From an uncultured Psychroserpens sp. (GTDB taxonomy: Bacteria > Bacteroidota > Bacteroidia > Flavobacteriales > Flavobacteriaceae): 64,000 nt of DNA. This document shows positions 63,501-64,000 of the stretch, in pieces. Position numbers and translations under genes: made by a program. Each line of letters opens with the position of its first letter. The stretch's first letter is position 1. Where the stretch lies: the NCBI RefSeq assembly GCF_947492715.1, contig NZ_CANLNS010000001.1:868001-932000 (forward strand), read 5' to 3'. The notes beneath the pieces were generated by a model that was not told where the DNA came from, did no database searches, and saw only the letters and a program-made list of their open reading frames with translations.

Positions 63501-64000
63501 TTAAGGTTTTATTGTTATTTCTTTTGTTATCACTTCTTTAAATTTTCCTTTTTCTTTGTTTCCATTTATATAGCGTTTAATAACTCTCATAAATAAGGTT
63601 CCTTCGTCTTCTACAACAAAATCTATTGGACTTGGTTCTTCTTCATTTGTGAATTCGACATCATCTAAGACTATTATAGTACCATCCTCCTTTTCTAACT
63701 TAAACTCCATTCTAACATAATCTAGATCTTCGTTTTCTAAACCTGGCCCTTCCCAAGTCACGGTTAAAGTATTATCTTGTTTTTTCACTTTAGGCTTCAA
63801 TAAGAGCGGACCTCCTTTTGTTTTACCTTCTTCTAAATGGGTTAAATCTCCCTCTTTGGTAATCGCAGTGAATTTATAGTCAACCTCGTCGCCTTTATTA
63901 AGAACAGGAATTGTAATTTCTTCAAGTGTGAATTCTGGTTGTTTTGCTCTAAATAATTGACTAAATTCAAAATCATCATTAGGAGCTTTATAATTTATTT
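63501..64000 (-). CDS. Beta-sandwich (Fn3-like) protein, 5' end outside window
   Basis: The frame is open to the window edge. A TTG at 63798-63800 is not a likely start, because coding sequence continues upstream of it without a stop (FEFSQLFRAKQPEFTLEEIT). At least 166 aa are visible: an Fn3-like domain (LTVTWEGPGLENEDLDYVRM) near the C-terminus and a beta-rich, acidic part before it. There is no recognisable enzyme motif. It precedes the membrane protein and the caspase-like protein in the same operon. Confidence 0.65.
   Translation of the reverse strand, partial: INYKAPNDDFEFSQLFRAKQPEFTLEEITIPVLNKGDEVDYKFTAITKEGDLTHLEEGKTKGGPLLLKPKVKKQDNTLTVTWEGPGLENEDLDYVRMEFKLEKEDGTIIVLDDVEFTNEEEPSPIDFVVEDEGTLFMRVIKRYINGNKEKGKFKEVITKEITIKP

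Noticed and set aside
63501-63800. Complete 99-aa gene starting with TTG at 63800
   Set aside because: Coding sequence continues in frame to the window edge without a stop, so the gene is simply truncated by the window.

Overview
The window looks like part of a chromosome from a marine or soil member of the Flavobacteriaceae (Bacteroidota). The DNA is AT-rich and start codons have A-rich leaders rather than Shine-Dalgarno sites. Many secreted proteins end in the type IX secretion (T9SS) sorting domain, and DUF3857, DUF6443/Rhs, GEVED and TPR-AraC families are all typical of this group. This placement is inferred from protein families; no rRNA or marker gene lies in the window.

1-8 kb: the 3' part of a LuxR-type regulator with a degenerate receiver, then a minus-strand operon of a TPR+MORN-repeat secreted protein and two DUF3857/transglutaminase-fold proteins. 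8-12 kb: a junction zone with a stray Rhs leader repeat, a 65-aa protein, an S24-type repressor with tandem operators, a second pseudo-receiver regulator, a DDE transposase and an Rhs remnant. 12-25 kb: an Rhs polymorphic-toxin locus on the minus strand. It has a companion YD-repeat protein (21710-25162), a full DUF6443 Rhs protein with a C-terminal toxin (17343-21698) and its immunity gene. Downstream are two orphan modules (Rhs core piece + different toxin tip + different immunity gene), each preceded by the same ~290-bp leader repeat.

25-36 kb: a type II secretion/type IV pilus-like machine in two converging operons. The plus operon encodes a response regulator, major pseudopilin, prepilin peptidase, GspE, GspD, GspL-like and GspM-like proteins. 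The minus operon encodes a lipoprotein, a GspC/PilP-like protein, three minor pseudopilin-like proteins and GspF. Both operons carry the same 19-bp palindrome upstream, in the same orientation relative to the genes.

36-48.6 kb: a tightly packed five-gene operon of exported proteins (beta-helix-like protein, two subtilases, an M43-like metalloprotease, a tail-fibre-like protein), preceded by a TPR/AraC-type membrane regulator. Two of these genes share an almost identical 983-bp 3' end. 50.8-61.8 kb: a TPR-CHAT membrane protein, a subtilase lipoprotein, two large T9SS-targeted proteins sharing an almost identical 939-bp block, and an ECF sigma factor with a probable TPR-bearing anti-sigma factor. 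The two T9SS genes share a promoter-like motif pair with fixed spacing, probably the ECF target. 61.8-64 kb: a putative clan CD (caspase-like) protein, a two-helix membrane protein and a partial beta-sandwich protein that runs off the window.

No tRNA, rRNA or CRISPR array was seen. The most unusual parts are the Rhs orphan-module array with its leader repeat, the two-operon T2SS-like cluster with its shared operator, and the ECF/duplicated-cargo group.
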